From: JACKHA01 sp041401985
GTDB taxonomy: Bacteria > Planctomycetota > Phycisphaerae > Phycisphaerales > UBA1924
Reading direction: 5' to 3'
Length of the DNA stretch: 64,000 nt
Assembly (NCBI GenBank): GCA_041401985.1
Contig: JAWKTE010000003.1
Span: forward strand, 62,001 to 126,000
Below are positions 45,108 through 53,864 of the stretch, in pieces. The notes under the pieces were generated by a model. The model was not told the DNA's origin. It saw only the letters and a program-made list of their open reading frames with translations, and did not search any database. The position numbers were made by a program, and so were the translations under genes. The number at the start of each line of letters is the position of its first letter. Within the stretch, counting starts at the first letter, position 1.

Positions 45108-45507
45108 CGGGAAACGGACGCCGCGCTAAGCCCGACGTGCGCAGAGCCCGACGCGCCAGCGTCGTGGTCTCCCGGTGCCCCCGATCGACCCCGCTCGCGC
45201 GGGCATGCACTCCCGAGCGGTGGCTGGCAGGCATCTGCTTGCCGGCAGCGATCGCGCATCCACAGGTTGTTCACACAACCCACCACATCGTGGTCCCCCA
45301 CGAGCGGTGGCGTACCGCGCCCGAATGCAAATCGTGCCGTGCGCAGTGTCGCGGGCCGCGTTCGATGACGAGCGTTTTTCCCGGACCCGGGCCGATTTCC
45401 CCCTGATCCGGGCCGTTGCGGCCGATGCTCCGCGTCGCCATGCTCCTCGCCCGTGTCCGGCCCGATCGGGCCGGGCATCGGTTGTGGATGGACACGAGGA
45501 GAACGCG
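45108..45507. other. Intergenic stretch with dyads, no gene
   Basis: It holds a bulged hairpin (about 45222-45249), the small dyad GGTTGT-TCAC-ACAACC (45266-45281) and the palindrome at 45457-45474. No coding frame is credible. The promoter of the following secreted-protein gene probably lies here but no box is clear. Confidence 0.45.
45457..45474. promoter_or_regulatory. 18-bp perfect palindrome upstream of a dockerin-protein gene
   Basis: CCGGCCCGATCGGGCCGG is perfectly self-complementary and ends 33 bp before the ATG at 45508. It could be an operator for a dimeric regulator or just a GC-rich hairpin. Confidence 0.4.
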
Positions 45508-46383
45508 ATGGAACGGAAGCAGTCGAAGCGGCAGGTGGTCGGGGCCGGGATCGGTGTCGTGGTCGGTGCGGTCGGCGCGATGGCGGCCCACGCCGGGGCG
45601 ACCGGCCTGAACTTCAACATCCAGGGTTTGGCCAACGGCCAAGGCGTGCCGCAGGGCTATGGCGACCGGGTGACCGCCACGACGATGGGCGGGTTCGGCT
45701 ACACGTCGGCCCTCGGGTTCACGCCCAATGTCGTGGTCGACTACACGACGGGCGCGGTCGAGCCGTCGCTGTGGGTCTCGGGCTACGGCGACATGACCAA
45801 CTGCGCGTACGACCAGGGGGTCGGGAGCGGGCGGTTCGAGATGGTGTTCGTGGCCGATCCGGGGTTCGAGGTCGAACTGGAGCACTTCGACCTGGCGGCC
45901 AAGGCCAGCGCGTTCGCCAGCGATCCGACGATCAGCCGCGTCGCGGTGCTGGATGCGGGCGGGGCGGCGCTGTACGAGGCGACCGACCACTCGATCTCGC
46001 GGACCGAGCGCCGGCACTACCTGTTCGGCACGCCGCTCAGGGGTCGGGTGCTGCGCCTGGTGGTCGAGTCGGCCAACCTCGGGGCCAACTCGGGCGGGAT
46101 CGCGATCGACGACATCCGGTTCGGGCAAGTCGATGTGCCGGGGGCGTGCCTGCCGGACCTGACGACCGGCGCGGTCGCGGGCACGCCGGGATTCGGCGTG
46201 CCCAACGGCGTGCTGAACAACGACGACTTCTTCTACTACCTTGGGCTGTTCGCCGCGAACGACCCGGCGGCGGACCTGACCACCGGCGCGGTCGCGGGGA
46301 CGCCGGGCTACGGCGTGCCGAACGGCGTGCTGAACAACGACGATTTCTTCTACTACCTCGCGCTGTTCTCGGCGGGGTGCTGA
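45508..46383 (+). CDS. Secreted protein with GC-type dockerin (1)
   Basis: A 291-aa exported protein. A signal peptide covers about residues 1-29 (VVGAGIGVVVGAVGAMAAHA). Residues 30-205 form a beta-rich domain (lectin-like in appearance: FDLAAKASAF, LRGRVLRLVVESANLG, IAIDDIRFG) with no named match. Residues 212-291 are two dockerin-like repeats (DLTTGAVAGTPGFGVPNGVL then NNDDFFYYL), ending in SAGC. The calcium-loop-like Asn/Asp and the terminal Gly-Cys are the marks of GC-type dockerins. GAGGAG is at good spacing before the ATG. Confidence 0.85.
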   Translation: MERKQSKRQVVGAGIGVVVGAVGAMAAHAGATGLNFNIQGLANGQGVPQGYGDRVTATTMGGFGYTSALGFTPNVVVDYTTGAVEPSLWVSGYGDMTNCAYDQGVGSGRFEMVFVADPGFEVELEHFDLAAKASAFASDPTISRVAVLDAGGAALYEATDHSISRTERRHYLFGTPLRGRVLRLVVESANLGANSGGIAIDDIRFGQVDVPGACLPDLTTGAVAGTPGFGVPNGVLNNDDFFYYLGLFAANDPAADLTTGAVAGTPGYGVPNGVLNNDDFFYYLALFSAGC

Positions 46384-46619
46384 TGCCGGACTCGACGCGG
46401 CGGGGGATGGCCCGCGCCGCGATGGTGCCCCTTGCGCGCGAAGAGGGTTCGCGAGGGGCACGCGGAGGTCGCGCAATCGTGCGTTTGTCGCGGCCTCTGC
46501 CCGCCTCCCCCGCGGCCGAGAGGGCCGGGGGAGGCTTGCGACTCGTGTTCGCCTGCCAGCCAGACTAGCAACCGGTGCGCGAGCCCCGCGCGGGCAGCCG
46601 GGAGGCGAGCGTGCTCGCG

Positions 46620-46631
46620 TACGCTGGACGG
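46620..46631 (+). promoter_or_regulatory. Putative leaderless promoter (TACGCT)
   Basis: TACGCT (46620-46625), then GGACGG, then the ATG at 46632. Confidence 0.45.
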
Positions 46632-46976
46632 ATGGACGCAGAATCGCTGACGCCGGCGCAGGCCCTGGAGCGCCTCCGCGAGTCCGGGCGCGAGTTCGTC
46701 GAACTGTTCGCGCACGGCTCGCTCGTGGTCGAGGTCTATCGGCCCGACGGCGTCGATCGCCAGACGCCGCACACGCGGGATGAGGTGTACGTGGTCATCT
46801 CGGGTTCGGGGTGGTTTGTCAACGGGGAGCGGCGCCATCGGTTCGAGGCCGGGCAGGTGCTGTTCGTGCCGGCGGGCGTGGAGCACCGGTTCGAGGAGTT
46901 CACGCCGGACTTCGCGACGTGGGTGTTCTTCTATGGGCCGGAGGGCGGGGAGTCGCGCGCTTGCGCGGCGTCGTGA
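46632..46976 (+). CDS. Small cupin-domain protein
   Basis: A 114-aa single cupin barrel. The first cupin motif is PHTRDEVYVVISGSGWFVNG (His and Glu as metal ligands) and the second is FVPAGVEHRFEEF with the third His. Such small cupins bind a metal and act as isomerases, dioxygenases or sugar binders; the substrate cannot be told. It lacks a signal peptide. The start at 46632 is 6 nt after TACGCT with no ribosome site, consistent with leaderless expression. Confidence 0.83.
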   Translation: MDAESLTPAQALERLRESGREFVELFAHGSLVVEVYRPDGVDRQTPHTRDEVYVVISGSGWFVNGERRHRFEAGQVLFVPAGVEHRFEEFTPDFATWVFFYGPEGGESRACAAS

Positions 46977-47191
46977 ATGCGTCGAACATTCTGAGCCTTT
47001 CGGGTGCTGCATGGTCGCGGGCCATTGCAGGGGCCGCAGCCTGTGGAACGAGCCGTTTTCCCTTCGGGCAGAGATGGAGCGGGGCGGCGACCGGAACCGG
47101 ATTGCAGCAACGGTGTGCGCACAAGGGTGCCTGTGGGTTGATCGCGTGGTCGCGCAGGGGCGTGGCGAGCGAGCGGCGTCGGGGGTTGGGC

Positions 47192-47256
47192 GGCACGACC
47201 TTCGGCCAGAGCGCCGAAAGCCGTGGCACGGGCGCTCGCTTGCGCGTCGCGTTCGC
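47192..47256 (+). repeat. Dispersed 65-bp hairpin repeat, copy 2
   Basis: It begins GGCACGACCTTCGGCCAGAG, carries an inner dyad (CTTCGG … CCGAAAG) and ends with the 22-bp block CTCGCTTGCGCGTCGCGTTC plus GC. The block is shared with 47499-47520 and, inverted, with 13457-13478. Confidence 0.9.
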
Positions 47257-47271
47257 TGGGGCGGGTCCGAT

Positions 47272-47303
47272 GTGTGGCATGGCTGCTGCTCGGAGCAGCC
47301 ATG
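47272..47303 (+). repeat. Hairpin repeat (intact relative of the IS target)
   Basis: GTGTGG followed by stem CATGGCTGCT (47278-47287), loop GCTCGG, partner 47294-47303. The first 14 bases and the loop are identical to the sequence left of the IS (about 88-109). Confidence 0.9.
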
Positions 47304-47334
47304 CTCGATAGGCGGGGCGGGTTGCGCGCTCGTT

Positions 47335-47364
47335 ATGCCTGTGCAAAGCCGCAGGCATGCCACG
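47335..47364 (-). repeat. Hairpin repeat, inverted relative
   Basis: On the minus strand GTGGCATGCCTGCGGCTTTG is followed by CACAGGCAT. The stem is 47335-47343 with 47350-47358. It shares GTGGCATG and CTGC with the copy at 47272. Confidence 0.75.
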
Positions 47365-47459
47365 CTTCGGGTGTCCGTCCGTTCATCGCACCGAGAAACG
47401 CCGCCGAGCCGGCGTGTCTCGGTGGCACAGTGGAGACTCCCCTCGCCCCCTCCACCCTC

Positions 47460-47520
47460 GGCACGACCTTCGGCCAGAGCCCCGAAGGTCGTGGCACACT
47501 CGCTTGCGCGTCGCGTTCGC
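47460..47520 (+). repeat. Dispersed 61-bp hairpin repeat, copy 3
   Basis: It begins GGCACGACCTTCGGCCAGAG and has a perfect 10-bp stem CGACCTTCGG with CCGAAGGTCG. It ends in the same 22-bp block as copy 2; the last 24 bp are the exact reverse complement of 13457-13480. Confidence 0.9.
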
Positions 47521-47567
47521 CGGCCTTTCGGGCCGGGGCGGAGCACTTCCGCACTGACCGTTCTCGA

Positions 47568-50500
47568 CTACCGATCCGACTCCGGGATCCCCATGCCGCG
47601 GCGGTTGGGGTAGGCGGGGCGCTGGGGCGGGTTGTAGGGGCGGGTGCGGATGGCCTCGAGCATGAGTTCGATGGCCTTGTCGAGTTGGGGGTCGCGTCCG
47701 TCCTGCCAGAGGGCGGGGTCGTCTGGGACGACGTGGTCGGGGTCGACGCCGTGGCCCTCGATGCCCCAGGTGCCGTCGGACTCGTAGAAGGCGAAGGTGG
47801 GGACGGTGACGGATGCGCCGTCGATCAGGCCGGGCACGCCGGTGATGCCGACGAGGCCGCCCCAGGTGCGTGTGCCGATGAGCGGGCCGAGGCCGGCCTG
47901 GCGGAAGTACCACGGGAACGCGTCGCCGCCGGAGCCGGAGGGGCCGTTGATGAGCATGGCCTTGGGGCCGAAGTGTGCGTCGGGCGGCCATGGCCAGTCT
48001 TGGCCGTCGCGTCGGGCCCAGTAGTTGGTGGCGGGTCGGTTGAGCAGTTCGATGAAGCGAGTGGGGATCTGGCCGCCGCCGTTCCAGCGCTCGTCGATGA
48101 TCATGGCGGGCATGTGGATCTGGCCGAAGTACTGGCGGACGAGGTTGTTCTGGCCGTTGACGCCGGTGTCGGGGACGTGGAGGTAGGCGACCTGGCCGTC
48201 GGTGCGGTCTGCGACGTATTGGCGGCGCTGCTCGACCCAGGCGCGGTAGCGCAGGCCCGAGTCGGAGCGCATGGTCTCGACGACGATGCGACGTGCGTCG
48301 TCGTCGACGACGGGCTTGGTTGAGACGGTGAGCGTGACGGTCTGGCCGGCGAGGCCCTCGAACGCGGCCCAGGGGTCCTTGCTGGTGTCCACCGGCACGC
48401 CGTTGACCTCGAGCAGGAAGTCGCCCTCGGCAACATCGAGCCCGGGCTGGTCGAGCGGGCTGCGGGCGTCGATGTCCCAGGCGCCGGCGCGGAGGATGGT
48501 GGCGATGCGATACGCGGAGACTTCTTCGCCGTTGGCGTCCTGAGAGGCGAGGTCGAAGTCGCAGCCGAGCATGGCGACGTTTGCGCCGGGGGCGGTCTCG
48601 CCGGTGGGGCCGGCGCGGTAGTAGGCGTGGCCGACGTTGAGTTCGGAGATCATCTCGGCGATGACGAAGCCGACATCGTCGCGGCTGGCGCAGTCGGGCA
48701 GCATGGCGGCGTATTGCTGGTAGACCGCGTCCCAGTCGACGCCGTGCATCGTGGGGTCGTAGAAGTAGTCTCGCTGGCGTCGCCAGGCGTCGCGGTAGAC
48801 GCCGGCCCATTCCTCGCGCGGGTTGATGGCGACGTTCATGCCGGCGGTGGGGACGGCGGACTCGAACTTCTGGTTGGGACGGGCCTCGATGATGTAGGCC
48901 CGCCCGGAGCGGCCGACGAGCAGGTGCTCGCCATCGGCGGCGAGTTCGTAGCCGCCGACGCCGGTGGCGACGGTCTCCTCCTTGCGCTTGTCGTCGTCGG
49001 TCTCGAGTGCGTTGTAGAGGCGGATGGAGGGCTCGCCGTCGATGCCGCGGGGCGAGCGCCGGGTGAAGAGCAGGGCGCCGGACTTGGTGACGGCGAGGTT
49101 GCCGATGATGCCGCGATCGACGGGGAGGAGGATGGCGCGGGATTCGAAGGCGTCGAGGTCGATGCGGAGGGCGTCGTCGGCCTCGTCTTTTTCGTTATCG
49201 TCGGCTTCGTCCTCATCGTCCTCATCGTCCTCATCGTCCGCGGCGCCCGCGTTGCCCGCGAGTTGGTCTTCGTGCTCGTCGTCATCGGCGTCGGCGTGGT
49301 CCTCGTGGTCCTCGCCGGCGTGGTCGTCGGCCTCGTCCGCTTCTTCCGATTCGGCGTCCTTCCATGTCTCCTCGTCGCTGGTGGCGGCGAAGGGGCTCTC
49401 GACGTCGTCGCGCAGCGGGACCATCGCGATCCGCGAGGTCTGCGTGTAGACCCACGAGGTGCCGACGTCCTCGTATGTGGGGCTGTTGAAGTCCATGCTG
49501 GTGACGAAGTAGAGGAAGTCGCCCTTGCGGTCGAAGGCGGGGTTGGAGGCGGGGAACACGCCGCTGGTGACGCGCGTGGTTGTGGCGGTGTCGATCTCGT
49601 GCAGGTAGATCGCGCTGGTCGCCTGGCTCTCCTGCATCGTGAACGCCAGCCAGGACGAGTCGTGGGACCACGAGGGCACGATCGCCCCTGCCCACGGCTC
49701 CTGGATGATGGTGCTCGTCGTGCCCTCTTCCGCGTCGTGGAGGAACAGGTTGCCGGCCTGGTCTGTGAAGGTCAGTTTCTCCGAGTCGGGGGCCCAGGTG
49801 ATGCCGAAGATGAAGTGGCCGGGGCCGACGTCGACGGTGCGGGACTCGCCGCGCCCGTCGGACTGGGTGATGACGACCTGGTACTCGCCGGAGGCGTCGG
49901 AGGCGTAGGCGATCCAGCGCCCGTCGGGGCTCCAAGCGGGGTTGCGGTCGGCGTGACCGGCGGAGCGGGTGAGGTTGCGGGGCGAGCCTTCCTCGGCGGG
50001 GAGGGTCCAGATGTCGCCGCGGGCCTCGACGACGACGCGCCGGGCGTTGGGCGAGATCGACCAGCCGTCGATGCGCTCGGCGGCGTCGAACGTCTGCGGA
50101 CGCAGGCGCGGCTGGGCGCCGGGGATCGTGACCTCGACGGTGCGGGAGCGACCCGAGGCCAGGTCGAGCAGCATGAGGTCCGGGCCGCGCTGGAAGACGA
50201 TCTCGCCGGCGTTGCGTTCGCCGGGACCGATGGCGGGGAACTTCACGTCGTTGTCGGCGAAGGTTGTGATCTGTGCGCGTTGGCCGGTGCCAGGGTTGAA
50301 TCGCCAGATGTTGAGTCGGTGCTCGGGGCCGGCGTCGGAGAGGTAGTAGAGGTTCCCGTTGTGCCACATCGGGACGGTGTCGGTGCCGTCGAAGTCTGTG
50401 GCCTGGCGGGAGGCGCCGGAACTGGGGTTGAAGAGCCAGATGTCGGAGGCGAGCCCGCCGCGGTACCGCTTCCAGGTGCGGAAGTCGCGGTTGACGTTGG

Positions 50501-51065
50501 TGTAAGCGATCCAGCCGTCGGCGGCGATGGCGGGGTTGGAGCCGTATGGGATCGGCAGGCGTGTGGGCAGGCCGCCGGTGGCGGGGACGGTGAAGAGTTC
50601 CGAGGCGCGGGCCTGGCCGGTGAGGCCGTTGGAGGTGAAGACGAGGTCGCCGTCGGGGGTCCAGTCGACCGTGGACTCTCCGGCGGGGTGGTGGGTGACG
50701 CGGAATGGCAGGCCGCCGTCGACGGGGATGGTGTAGATGTCGCGTCCGGCGTCGTAGGAGCCGAGGAAGGCGATGGTCCGCCCGTCGGGGCTGAAGCGGG
50801 GGAAGAGCTCCGCGCCGTCGGGCGAGGCCAGCGGCGTCGCGACGCCGCCCTCGCGCGGCACGGTCCAGAGGTCGTTGGCGTAGACGAAGACGATGTGCGT
50901 CGCGCTCACGTCGGGGAAGCGGAGCATGCCGGCGTGGGGGCGCGCTTGGGCCTGGGCGGAAGCCGCGGCGGCCAGTGCGAGCAGCGGCAGGGCGAGGCCC
51001 GCGAGAACCGCGAGGCGTGCGGCGGGGGAGGGCCGGGTTGGTGTGGCGGCGTTCGGCGTCGGCAT
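47568..51065 (-). CDS. Tricorn-type protease, exported, with acidic insert
   Basis: An 1165-aa protein of the tricorn family, large serine proteases that trim peptides. Residues 1-38 are a signal peptide (LAVLAGLALPLLALAAAASA), so it acts outside the cytoplasmic membrane. A six-bladed beta-propeller (FSPDGRTIAFLGS, WSPDGRWIAYAS), a second propeller, a PDZ-like domain (DVAEGDFLLEVNGVPVD) and the C-terminal serine protease domain follow. NVGHAYYRAG supplies the His and PSGSGGDAFPW the nucleophile Ser; IDERWNGGGQ is the family beta-turn. Between the propellers lies a run of about 60 residues that is almost all Asp/Glu (coded at about 49160-49355). GGAG precedes the ATG at 51065. Confidence 0.92.
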   Translation of the reverse strand: MPTPNAATPTRPSPAARLAVLAGLALPLLALAAAASAQAQARPHAGMLRFPDVSATHIVFVYANDLWTVPREGGVATPLASPDGAELFPRFSPDGRTIAFLGSYDAGRDIYTIPVDGGLPFRVTHHPAGESTVDWTPDGDLVFTSNGLTGQARASELFTVPATGGLPTRLPIPYGSNPAIAADGWIAYTNVNRDFRTWKRYRGGLASDIWLFNPSSGASRQATDFDGTDTVPMWHNGNLYYLSDAGPEHRLNIWRFNPGTGQRAQITTFADNDVKFPAIGPGERNAGEIVFQRGPDLMLLDLASGRSRTVEVTIPGAQPRLRPQTFDAAERIDGWSISPNARRVVVEARGDIWTLPAEEGSPRNLTRSAGHADRNPAWSPDGRWIAYASDASGEYQVVITQSDGRGESRTVDVGPGHFIFGITWAPDSEKLTFTDQAGNLFLHDAEEGTTSTIIQEPWAGAIVPSWSHDSSWLAFTMQESQATSAIYLHEIDTATTTRVTSGVFPASNPAFDRKGDFLYFVTSMDFNSPTYEDVGTSWVYTQTSRIAMVPLRDDVESPFAATSDEETWKDAESEEADEADDHAGEDHEDHADADDDEHEDQLAGNAGAADDEDDEDDEDEADDNEKDEADDALRIDLDAFESRAILLPVDRGIIGNLAVTKSGALLFTRRSPRGIDGEPSIRLYNALETDDDKRKEETVATGVGGYELAADGEHLLVGRSGRAYIIEARPNQKFESAVPTAGMNVAINPREEWAGVYRDAWRRQRDYFYDPTMHGVDWDAVYQQYAAMLPDCASRDDVGFVIAEMISELNVGHAYYRAGPTGETAPGANVAMLGCDFDLASQDANGEEVSAYRIATILRAGAWDIDARSPLDQPGLDVAEGDFLLEVNGVPVDTSKDPWAAFEGLAGQTVTLTVSTKPVVDDDARRIVVETMRSDSGLRYRAWVEQRRQYVADRTDGQVAYLHVPDTGVNGQNNLVRQYFGQIHMPAMIIDERWNGGGQIPTRFIELLNRPATNYWARRDGQDWPWPPDAHFGPKAMLINGPSGSGGDAFPWYFRQAGLGPLIGTRTWGGLVGITGVPGLIDGASVTVPTFAFYESDGTWGIEGHGVDPDHVVPDDPALWQDGRDPQLDKAIELMLEAIRTRPYNPPQRPAYPNRRGMGIPESDR

Positions 51066-51286
51066 GGCGTCTCTCCGGGGTGGCGGGGGCGGCCCCGCCG
51101 GAACGGGAGCGTACCGGGTTCGGGCACACAGGATGCCCCGGGCCCGGGCGGGGGCCATGGTTTCCGTTGGAGCGGCGGCCTCGGGTGAGTAGACTGTTGG
51201 TCTCGTGGGTTTCACCGAGGCCCGGGCCCGCGCGTCCAATCCCGCGCGACGCCCCCGGCCTGCCCCGAAGCGAAAGAGAGATGCCG

Positions 51287-52747
51287 ATGACGATCCGTTG
51301 CGTCGCCCCCGCCGCCCTTGCCGTCGCGTTCGTTGCCGGAGCGGCGGTCGCCCAGCCGTGCATGCCGACGTGGAGCAACCAGCCGGGCCAGCCCGGCATC
51401 ACCACGGGCTACGTCGCCCCGATGCTGTCGTACGACGACGGCTCGGGCGAGCGGCTGTACGCCGGCGGGTCGTGGTACGGCTCGACGATCGGCGGGGCGC
51501 CCGGCTCGTCGATGCTCGGGCGCTACGACGCCAACACCGACACGTGGTCGGCGGTCGGCAGCCCGGGCCTGGACCACGGCTCGACCAACGGGTTCCTGAC
51601 CTCGTTCCAGCCGTACACCGTCGGCGGGCAGGAGAAACTCGTCGTCGGCGGGTTCTACGCCTCCGCGGGCGGGCTGGCCGGCACCGCGAGCCTGGCGATG
51701 TGGAACGGCACGTCGTGGGAGTCCATGGGCACCGGCTGGGACGGCAACGACCGCGGCTCGGTCTGGGGCATGGGCGTCCTCAACGGCCTGCTGTTCATCG
51801 GCGGCGGCAACGTCGGCGGGTCCACCATCGCCGGCCTGCCCTACAACGGGGCCGCGTACTGGGACGGCACCACCTGGTCCAACATGGGCGCGGGCCTGGT
51901 CGGCAACGCCAGCAACGTCATCGTCCACAACGACGGCTCGGGCGACAAGGTCTATTACGCCGGGCGCTTCACCAGCGCCAATGGCGTGCCCGGCACCCGC
52001 AACATCGCCCGCTGGGACCCCGCCACCAGCCAGTGGGAGTCGGTCGGCGGCGGGCTGAACTCGACCAGCCCCGCCTTCGGCATGGAGGGTCTGGCGGTGT
52101 TCAACGGCGAGTTGTACGTCGCCGGGTACACGCACACCTCCCCCAACTTCCCCTCGCAGCCCGTGGCCAACGTGTTCAAGTGGGACGGCGCGGCCTGGAC
52201 CGCCGTGGGCCAGGTGCTCAACGGACGCTCGACGTGCCTCGAGGTGTTCAACAACGGCACCGGCGATGAGCTGTACCTGGGCGGCACCGCCCAGCCCGCC
52301 ACCGCCTACTTCACCAAGCTCATGGGCGGCACCTGGCAGACCGTCGACGGCGGCGTCACCGGCAACTCCGTGACCGGTTCGTTCCCGTCGGTGTTCGGGC
52401 TCTACGCCGACGGCGACTCGCTGTATGTCGGCGGCAACTTCACCGCGATCGGCACCGTCGCCAGCACGGGCGGCCTGGCCCGTTACGAGGCGTGCCCGAC
52501 CACGCCCACCTGCGCCCCCGACCTGACCACCGGCGCGATCGTCGGCCAGCCCGGCTACGGCGTGCCCAACGGCGTCCTGAACAACGATGACTTCTTCTAC
52601 TACCTGGCCATCTTCGCGGCCAATGACCCGGCCGCCGACCTGACCACGGGCGCGATCGCCGGCATGCCGGGGTACGGGGTGCCGAACGGGATCATCAACA
52701 ACGACGATTTCTTCTACTACCTGGCGCTGTTTGCCGCGGGCTGCTGA
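51287..52747 (+). CDS. Secreted beta-propeller-like protein with GC-type dockerin (2)
   Basis: A 486-aa exported protein. The signal peptide covers about residues 1-22 (APAALAVAFVAGAAVA). The body has repeated units with LYAGGSWYG, LVVGGFYASAG, VYYAGRFTSANG and LYVGGNFTAIG, each with a Trp-rich strand (WNGTSWESMG, WDGTTWSNMG, WDGAAWTAVG). This is the pattern of a beta-propeller with roughly seven blades. The C-terminus is a double GC-type dockerin ending in FAAGC. The ATG at 51287 has AGAGAG six nt upstream; an ATG at 51281 is in frame. It is divergent from the tricorn protease. Confidence 0.83.
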   Translation: MTIRCVAPAALAVAFVAGAAVAQPCMPTWSNQPGQPGITTGYVAPMLSYDDGSGERLYAGGSWYGSTIGGAPGSSMLGRYDANTDTWSAVGSPGLDHGSTNGFLTSFQPYTVGGQEKLVVGGFYASAGGLAGTASLAMWNGTSWESMGTGWDGNDRGSVWGMGVLNGLLFIGGGNVGGSTIAGLPYNGAAYWDGTTWSNMGAGLVGNASNVIVHNDGSGDKVYYAGRFTSANGVPGTRNIARWDPATSQWESVGGGLNSTSPAFGMEGLAVFNGELYVAGYTHTSPNFPSQPVANVFKWDGAAWTAVGQVLNGRSTCLEVFNNGTGDELYLGGTAQPATAYFTKLMGGTWQTVDGGVTGNSVTGSFPSVFGLYADGDSLYVGGNFTAIGTVASTGGLARYEACPTTPTCAPDLTTGAIVGQPGYGVPNGVLNNDDFFYYLAIFAANDPAADLTTGAIAGMPGYGVPNGIINNDDFFYYLALFAAGC

Positions 52748-52867
52748 TCGCGTCCCGGCGCACGCCGCACTCGCGGCGTGCCTCTCGACCACAGTTCCGT
52801 TCGAGCCGCGTGTGCGGCGGAAGCGGGTGTTCGTCTCGAATGCTCGGGGGAGTACTGAGGAGATCGC

Positions 52868-53725
52868 ATGAAGTCGCTTGCCATCATCGTCGCCGTCGCG
52901 GGCGCGTGCTCGCTCTGTTCGGCCCAGACCGAGCTGGTCCGCCAGGACCCGATCCCGAACGGGTTCGGCGGGCTGTCTTCCCAGGACGCCCGGAATCCGG
53001 GCGGCCTGGGCTGGTTCAGCGAGGTCGCCGACAACTTCCAGGGTGACTCGTCCTGGAACATCAACCGCGTCCAGTTCTGGGGCGGGTACGCGACCACCGA
53101 GGCCGGTCGTGGCAACACCGAGGGCTTCACCGTTCGCTTCTACGACGACAACGCGGGGTCGCCCGGCACGCGCATCTTTGAGCAGGACGTGTTCGCGTTC
53201 ACCGAGACCGCGTACGCGTTCCCGGTCATCATCCCGCCCGAGCCGTGGGTTGGCTACGACACCGAGGTCGTGCTCTCGCCCGGCTTCCAGCCGCCCTCGA
53301 ACGGGCAGTACTGGGTGAGCGTGGTGGCGATCCTGCCTCGCGGCGGCGGCGCCGATGAGCCGCAGTGGGGGTGGATCCCGTCCATCGCCGCGTCGGCGCC
53401 GCTGGCCCACCAGTGGTTCTTCTCGCCCGGCAACTTCACGCAGCAGGGCAATGACGTTGCCTTCGTGCTGTGGGAGGACGCCGGCGGTTGCCCCGCCGAC
53501 CTGACCACCGGCGCGATCGCCGGCCAGCCCGGCTACGGCGTGCCCAACGGCGTCCTGAACAACGACGACTTCTTCTACTACCTCGCGCTCTTCGCCGCCA
53601 ATGACCTGGCGGCCGATCTGACCACCGGCGCGATCGCCGGGCAGCCCGGCTACGGCGTGCCGAACGGCATCATCAACAACGACGACTTCTTCTACTACCT
53701 CGCCCTGTTCGCGGCCGGGTGCTAA
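52868..53725 (+). CDS. Secreted protein with GC-type dockerin (3)
   Basis: A 285-aa exported protein with a signal peptide (1-19, MKSLAIIVAVAGACSLCSAQ). The middle (25-200) is a jelly-roll-like beta domain (NINRVQFWGGY, FTVRFYDDNAGSPGT, YWVSVVAI, WFFSPGNF) typical of planctomycete secreted proteins of unknown role. The end is a double GC-type dockerin (CPADLTTGAIAGQPGYG … NNDDFFYYLALFAAGC). It follows dockerin protein 2 on the same strand after 120 bp, and a strong terminator closes the unit. Confidence 0.85.
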   Translation: MKSLAIIVAVAGACSLCSAQTELVRQDPIPNGFGGLSSQDARNPGGLGWFSEVADNFQGDSSWNINRVQFWGGYATTEAGRGNTEGFTVRFYDDNAGSPGTRIFEQDVFAFTETAYAFPVIIPPEPWVGYDTEVVLSPGFQPPSNGQYWVSVVAILPRGGGADEPQWGWIPSIAASAPLAHQWFFSPGNFTQQGNDVAFVLWEDAGGCPADLTTGAIAGQPGYGVPNGVLNNDDFFYYLALFAANDLAADLTTGAIAGQPGYGVPNGIINNDDFFYYLALFAAGC

Positions 53726-53764
53726 CACCCGTTCCCAACAGACAACCAAGCGACTCTCTTCGAC

Positions 53765-53794
53765 CAGAGGGCGGCTGCTTGCAGCCGCCCTCTG
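53765..53794 (+). terminator. Strong hairpin after the dockerin genes
   Basis: A perfect 14-bp stem CAGAGGGCGGCTGC (53765-53778) with 53781-53794 and only TT as loop. A T-poor tail (TCGTTGTG) follows. It separates the dockerin pair from the sigma-factor gene. Confidence 0.75.
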
Positions 53795-53864
53795 TCGTTG
53801 TGTGGTACCCTTCCATCGCCGGCGTCACCCGCCGGAGTGTCCGCCCGCCGCGCCCGAGCCGCCC

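Larger units (their letters stand above)
46977..47567. other. Repeat-rich intergenic stretch, no gene
   Basis: Open frames on both strands are translations of repeats and contain no recognisable protein. The stretch holds two copies of a 61-65-bp hairpin repeat and two small hairpins of the family into which the IS at 109-1149 inserted. Confidence 0.6.

Noticed and set aside
45260..45281. A replication origin with DnaA boxes (ATCCACAGG near 45260)
   Set aside because: A single imperfect box with no AT-rich region and no dnaA or dnaN gene nearby.
46900..47358. 152-aa minus-strand frame in the gap after the cupin gene
   Set aside because: It is a translation of the dispersed repeats (ANATRKR block) with no ribosome site.
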